From NCBI GenBank assembly GCA_011033025.1, contig WFMF01000455.1, forward strand, positions 1 through 64,000: a stretch of 64,000 nt of DNA. The letters are read 5' to 3'. Positions within the stretch are counted from its first letter, which is position 1; each line of letters opens with the position of its first letter. This document shows, piece after piece, positions 58,077 to 64,000 of the stretch. This stretch comes from Beroe forskalii. Its lineage: Eukaryota; Ctenophora; Nuda; Beroida; Beroidae. The position numbers and the translations under genes are program-made. The notes beneath the pieces were generated by a model that was not told the DNA's origin, made no database searches, and saw nothing but the letters and a program-made list of their open reading frames with translations.

Positions 58077-58263
58077 CTTGCGTTTGAAAATGGTGAAGGA
58101 AGCATCTGAGAGCTTTGAAACCTATCTTAAACGATTCCTCGTCAAATTTTACAAAGGAGTCGACCCCTCTCGAGTGAATGCGTATACCAAAATCTCGAGA
58201 TATCCTCCCCTCGAACGTAACCTTGCCAGGACACTATACTAAAAAGAAAAAGATGGGAATATT

Positions 58264-58303
58264 TATATACTTATATACTTATATACTTATATACTTATAT
58301 ATA
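58264..58303 (+). repeat. 8-bp microsatellite tatatact
   Basis: About five tandem copies. Confidence 0.9.
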
Positions 58304-59251
58304 GCTGATAATTTAGGACCAAATTTGAATCGCTGAGATCTCGAGAACCACAAATGGTAGAGCCTTGATCGAGGGCGGGTTTTTTTCAACTAAGATGGGA
58401 GAATGTAATAGGCTATGTAGGAAGTTTCGCGGATCGATTTTTTTTGCTGTTATGACGTCATCAAAATCGATAAAATCACGATTTTTAGCGAAAAACGTAA
58501 TTTTGGACCACTTTGAAGCACTGTATCTGAAAAGTTTTCTACCGCGTCATGTTTTCCCGACTTATGTAGCATCTAGACCTCGATATTTAGCCACAAAAGA
58601 AGTTTCAATGTGATTGGTGAAAAAATGAGGTCGTGGGGGGCCTCCAAAAATCGAGGATCTTTACTAGGCCAAAATATGGTGACTTTGAGCATCTATATCT
58701 CAGCTCACCAACATTGTTCCATCTTTTCCAGGCGAATCAATGTTCTTTCTCAGTCAAATATCAAGGGTAAAAAGTTTCAAGTCTTCCCGATTTATGGGGG
58801 GAAGGTGTGGTAGCCCCTCAAAAACGTAAATTTGAGCGGCGAAAAAGTCGAAAATTTGGCTAAGTCCAATTTCAGGCCGAATTCCAAAAGTGCAGGGCTG
58901 TTGTGCTATACGATAGTGACTGAATAAACATTTTGATTTACTTGGTACTCAAATAGAACAAGACATGGCCCATGGAAATGAAGTGCACGTGAGTTCACGT
59001 GGACGTTTTGTAGAAATTAGGCAAATTTGAAATTTGAGTCTTAAGACCGAATTTTCGACTTGATTTGATTGAAACAAGTCACAATGCAATAGACAAAAAC
59101 CTCTTACAATTAAAAGGCGGCGCCCCTGTGACTCTGTGAGGGGGTTGCTATGACGACCGCTTGCGGTTTTGTCTCAGGTAATAATAACATCTATGAATGG
59201 TTGAATTTTTTCAAAAGTTTTCAGTATCTAGATAGTCAAATTGAGGATGAT

Positions 59252-61552
59252 ATGAAAGTCAAGGTGCTTAGTCGAGATCCTAGGGACTATCTAAGAACTC
59301 GGAGTGGTGACCTGCCAAAGCTTCCAAGAAATGCTGATCCAACCCTCCACCCCCATGCAGCAGAGAGGGAGTATTCAGCTGCAATGAATGCAGTGAAGCT
59401 GGAGAGGGTGTTTGCTAAACCATTTGTTGGATCCTTGGATGGTAAGTGGTGTCTCCACCATGCTCATGAGTTCAACTCCACCCTGACAATTCCAATCAGA
59501 TTTATTTACTTACCCAGGCAATCAGTTTTTATTTACAGTAGATTTTTCTGTATGAATGTGTAAGATTTGACATAACTGAATAAATTCTTATCAAATAACT
59601 GAATAAATTCTTATCAAATGCATAACACTTGTCATTGGCATCTGACTGACATAAATCATAAGCTGTTAAGTGACAGCATGTATTTTGTTTTTGATTGATA
59701 TTCATTCAATTCTAAATCACAAAGATGGCCTTATTTTTTCAGGCCACAGAGATGGGGTGTACGTAATGTCCACCCATCCTAAAAGGCTTCCAATTGTGAT
59801 ATCTGGTGCATGTGATGGGGAATTGAAGATGTGGAATGTCAGCTCAAAGGAGTGCATGTGCAGTGCACCTGCACACTCCGGCTTTGTCAGAGGTCTGGGA
59901 ATCAATCAGGTAAATATGAATATGGCATTGTAACTAAATGATAAAGTGTAATATAAGATGTTTTGCTTGCCATTTATCTTTTGATTTTATTTTAAAACTT
60001 ATACTTTAATCTAAAACATTACAAACAACTTTTCAATATGTAACCTCACATGCATTCACATCATCCCAGGCTGGTGACCTGCTGCTTTCTGTTGGAGATG
60101 ATCAGATGGTCTGCATGTGGAATGTCGAGGATATGCTACAAAATCCAACTGTTTCTCCATCAACCACCATCTCCTCCAAGGTGAAAACACTGAATTTGTT
60201 CACCTTAGAGCTTAATAACTAATGAATGATGCTTTCCCCCATCGTTATTGCTGTCACTCAATACTTTTGAGCCTCGTTTGAAAAGGAAGTCTCCCACCAC
60301 ATGTAACCGAAGTACAGACCCTGTTGACAGGTATAGACTACCAATGGGGAGGAAGCTCAGATACATTCGCTACATGTGGCTCAGTTGTGGGCATCTGGAA
60401 CATTAACAGAAACGAGCCTCTCAGGACCTTCTCCTGGGGCGTCGACACCATCACATCTCTTGTTTTCAATAAGGTGGGATAGATGTTATAAGGGCTGGTT
60501 CTATTGAATGTTCTTCTCTCGATTACATCTCAAATGGTTTTCAATAACGTGAGATGACTGTTAAAATGCGGGTTGCAGTTCTATTGGTTTTGCTATCTAT
60601 GCTCACTTTTTGATCTCATTACAATTCTTGTAACACTACCAATACTGATAGAAACATTTCAAATCCCTATCAGGTAGAAACGTATATGCTGGCCTCTACA
60701 GCACAGGACCGCAACATCGTGCTGTATGACTGCCGAGAAAACAATCCCCTCCGCAAAGTTATTCTGGCCCAGAAAACCAATCAGATCGCGTTTAACCCAA
60801 TGGAGGCATTCAACTTCACTGCGGCATGCGATGATAATCACTTGTATAGTTTTGATATGAGAAAGCTGGGATCTCCTCTGAATGTGCACATGGGTCATGG
60901 CATGGCTGTGTTGTGTGTTGCATACTCCGACAGGTAAGAAAGTAGTAAATTTAAACAGTATCGAACTTCCGGCCCTTATCCTCGATAAGATTTTCATCTA
61001 GATATGTTATTTCACCTTTAAAATCTACACCCGTATATAAGAGGGGGTGGTGTTAGTGCCTCAGAGAACCACTCTAAATCCACCTCTCCCACAGGTCGTG
61101 AGTTCGTGTCCGGTAGTTACGACAAGACCATCAGGATATTCGACACGAGGAAGGGTCGGAGCAAGGAGATCTACCACACTAAGAGGATGCAACGTGTCTT
61201 TTGTGTCAAGTACAGCTCCGACTCCAAATACTGCATGACGGGCAGTGACGAGACCAACATCAGACTTTGGAAATCCCTGGCGTGGGGCAAACTCGGGCCC
61301 GTTAGTGCCCGGGAGAAAACATCACTGGAGTACAACAAGAAACTGATAGATCGGTACAGCAGTCACCCGCAAGTGAAGCGAATCAAGCGTCACAGGAACA
61401 TTCCAAAGATGGTGAAGAGTATTAGTACGGAGCATACCAATATCAGGGCTGCGAAGAAGAAGAAGGAGGACAACCGGAGGAAACATTCCAAGCCTGGCTC
61501 TGTGCCAAGAGTTGCTGAGAGAGCTAAGCATGTTGTCAAGGAGGAGACTTAG
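59252..61552 (+). CDS. DCAF13: DCAF13/Sof1 WD-repeat protein of the SSU processome
   Basis: Nucleolar WD40 protein required for 18S rRNA maturation; in animals also described as a CUL4-DDB1 substrate receptor. Exons: 59252-59441 (MKVKVLSRDPRDYLR, TKLERVFAKPF-like KLERVFAKPFVGSLDG), 59743-59909, 60070-60180, 60318-60473, 60674-60933, 61095-61552. The WD repeats run from HRDGVY to NIRLWKS. The C-terminus carries the Sof1 signature (RIKRHRNIPKMV, then RRKHSKPGSVPRV). The open frame extends upstream of my start, but MKVK is the family start. Exon 4 begins at accctgttgac, not the later AG, to keep frame. At the exon 5/6 join the phases do not match (2 nt carried, 1 needed), so a base change or a different splice site is involved there. 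Confidence 0.9.
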
Positions 61553-62706
<1,154 letters not shown>

Positions 62707-63255
62707 AGTGGTGTCAATGGAAATGAAAGAAATGTAAACTTTTCCTGTGATACGTATTATCAAGTTATCGAGTTGTCTCATGAGGAGAACAAGCCTTGAA
62801 ATGGCTGAGAAAATATCAGTTATCAGCTCATCATAAAAAACAAAGTCCATTTGCTGATGTGAATAATGAAATAAATGTCAATGAAGAAACCAGAATAAGT
62901 ATCCATTGTAAGTATTTGAATTTTCTCCCTTCAAATTCATCAGATTTGGAAAATTGTAATATTGACGTTTATTGTTTAAACCTGAAATTGAATTACCAGT
63001 GTACTATGACAATTTGTTTTCTGTCTGATTCCTTGATCTAAATCGAAGCTCCTTTAATGATTTCCTGATTATCTATTCAACAGTTGAAGACTGACTTTAA
63101 ATGTCAGAATTTCAAAACTTTGCTTCACTAATTAAAGACCATGTCACAATTTCTTTCAAATTCAACCCCCCATCTCTGATACCCCTGGATCTAACCACAC
63201 CCCCTCTCTTCTAACCACACTCCCTCTTTTCTAACCACACCCCCTCCCGTTTAGG
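62707..63255. other. Spacer between NKAP and fibrillarin
   Basis: Includes the NKAP 3' UTR. Just before the fibrillarin start is a ctaaccacaccccctc repeat of about 17-18 bp, three copies (about 63190-63250). Confidence 0.5.
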
Positions 63256-64000
63256 ATGGCACCCCCACGAGGCAGAGGCAGTTTCGGAGGAGGAGGGAGG
63301 GGAGGAAGAGGCGGTGGCCGAGGGGGAGGTGACCGTGGCAGAGGGGGATTTGGAGGACGAGGGGGCGGAAGAGGAGGTTTGTCAAAAACACTCTTTTCTT
63401 GTTAATTTTTCATGAAAAGATAATAATGCCAGGACGTGTTGTCTTTGGCTCGCTGACAAATCACTTAATAACTTGCTGTACATCACCAGTCACCAAGATC
63501 GATTAAAAAACCCTCATCCCGATTAAAACCCTCATCCGTCCCATTTTATTGATCTTTCTCCCAGGAGGTAGAGGTGGTGGCAGGGGAGGAATGCGGGGAG
63601 GAAAGAAAGTTGTGGTAGAACCACACAGACATAACGGTGTCTTCATTGCCAGGGGCAAGGAGGACGCTCTCGTTACCAAGAACCTTACTCCAGGGGACAC
63701 GGTATGTTGTGGAATGTGGAATATCAATTGGATTTTAATCTAAATAATTCATTGGACAAATAAGGCCTTGTTTCAGTGCAAAGTTTTCCATAATTCCTCT
63801 TCCTTACGTTCACTTCCGCTGAGCTGGTTGGTATCCCGTATCCTCAGTGCTAGAGTCCTAATAACGAAATGTCACTCCCTACCTCCCATTGTCCTGCAGG
63901 TTTACGGAGAAAAGAAAGTTACAATTGACGGGGTGGAACCTACTGATAAGATAGAGTACAGAGTGTGGAACCCATTCAGGTCAAAACTAGCTGCAGCTAT
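63256..64000 (+). CDS. FBL: Fibrillarin, 5' part (runs off the window)
   Basis: Methyltransferase of box C/D snoRNPs, 2'-O-methylating rRNA in the nucleolus. Exons: 63256-63376 ([14 protein letters not shown], glycine-arginine-rich), 63565-63701 ([36 protein letters not shown]) and 63900 onward ([32 protein letters not shown]). All junctions are in frame with GT-AG borders. The N-terminal GAR domain, shorter than in vertebrates, is followed by the universally conserved fibrillarin start. The S-adenosylmethionine-binding part lies beyond 64000. It is the third plus-strand gene in a row after DCAF13 and NKAP. Confidence 0.92.

Larger units (their letters stand above)
57182..59251. other. Region upstream of DCAF13
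   Basis: Holds a cttat microsatellite at about 57676-57697, an A-run and an 8-bp repeat (listed), and the DCAF13 leader from about 59100. Between 58300 and 58900 the text has the look of a decayed repeat (several loosely similar stretches), but I could not define a unit. Confidence 0.4.

Overview
The window is animal nuclear DNA. The genes are split by GT-AG introns, ORFs are scattered on both strands, and conserved eukaryotic proteins sit in a sea of transposon-derived repeats. The gene set is metazoan: an Artemis-type nuclease, an alpha carbonic anhydrase, a MARVEL-like four-pass membrane protein, BTB proteins, NOP53, DCAF13, NKAP and fibrillarin. Many DNA-transposon relics (Merlin, MULE/FLYWCH, three-base-TSD MITEs, foldback elements) fit an invertebrate, but I cannot name the species or phylum from the sequence.

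Layout, left half. 0.5-5.3 kb is a composite mobile element: two inverted arrays of a ~163-bp monomer bracket three intronless, TATA-preceded ORFs (Merlin-type transposase, psq-type HTH protein, truncated FLYWCH-MULE). 6.0-9.8 kb is a 22-bp satellite that is open in all three forward frames by accident of its sequence. 12.1-14.9 kb (minus) is a MARVEL-like membrane protein gene. 17.8-20.7 kb (minus) is Artemis/DCLRE1C.

21.9-40.8 kb holds three BTB genes, all on the minus strand. A ~13-kb nested inverted-repeat element (23.69-36.76 kb) has landed in the roughly 260-bp gap between two of them. It contains a second 1.16-kb inverted pair, two further foldbacks, a 143-bp satellite and several minisatellites.

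41.3-54.2 kb (minus) is NOP53, reconstructed here from nine short exons. Its 7.3-kb intron hosts a complete opposite-strand carbonic anhydrase gene, and another intron holds a small intronless HEPN-motif ORF. A Schlafen-type AlbA_2 ORF lies just upstream. 59.3-64.0 kb (plus) carries DCAF13, NKAP and the 5' part of fibrillarin.

Functionally the right-hand third groups three nucleolar ribosome-biogenesis factors (NOP53 for 60S, DCAF13/Sof1 and fibrillarin for 40S/snoRNP) with the nuclear protein NKAP. Three otherwise healthy genes (Artemis, NOP53, carbonic anhydrase) each need exactly one missing base to restore frame. Sequencing or assembly deletions are therefore a likely explanation, and frameshifts here should not be read as pseudogenes without checking. 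All exon boundaries are my own reading of splice signals plus protein-family knowledge; no search was run.
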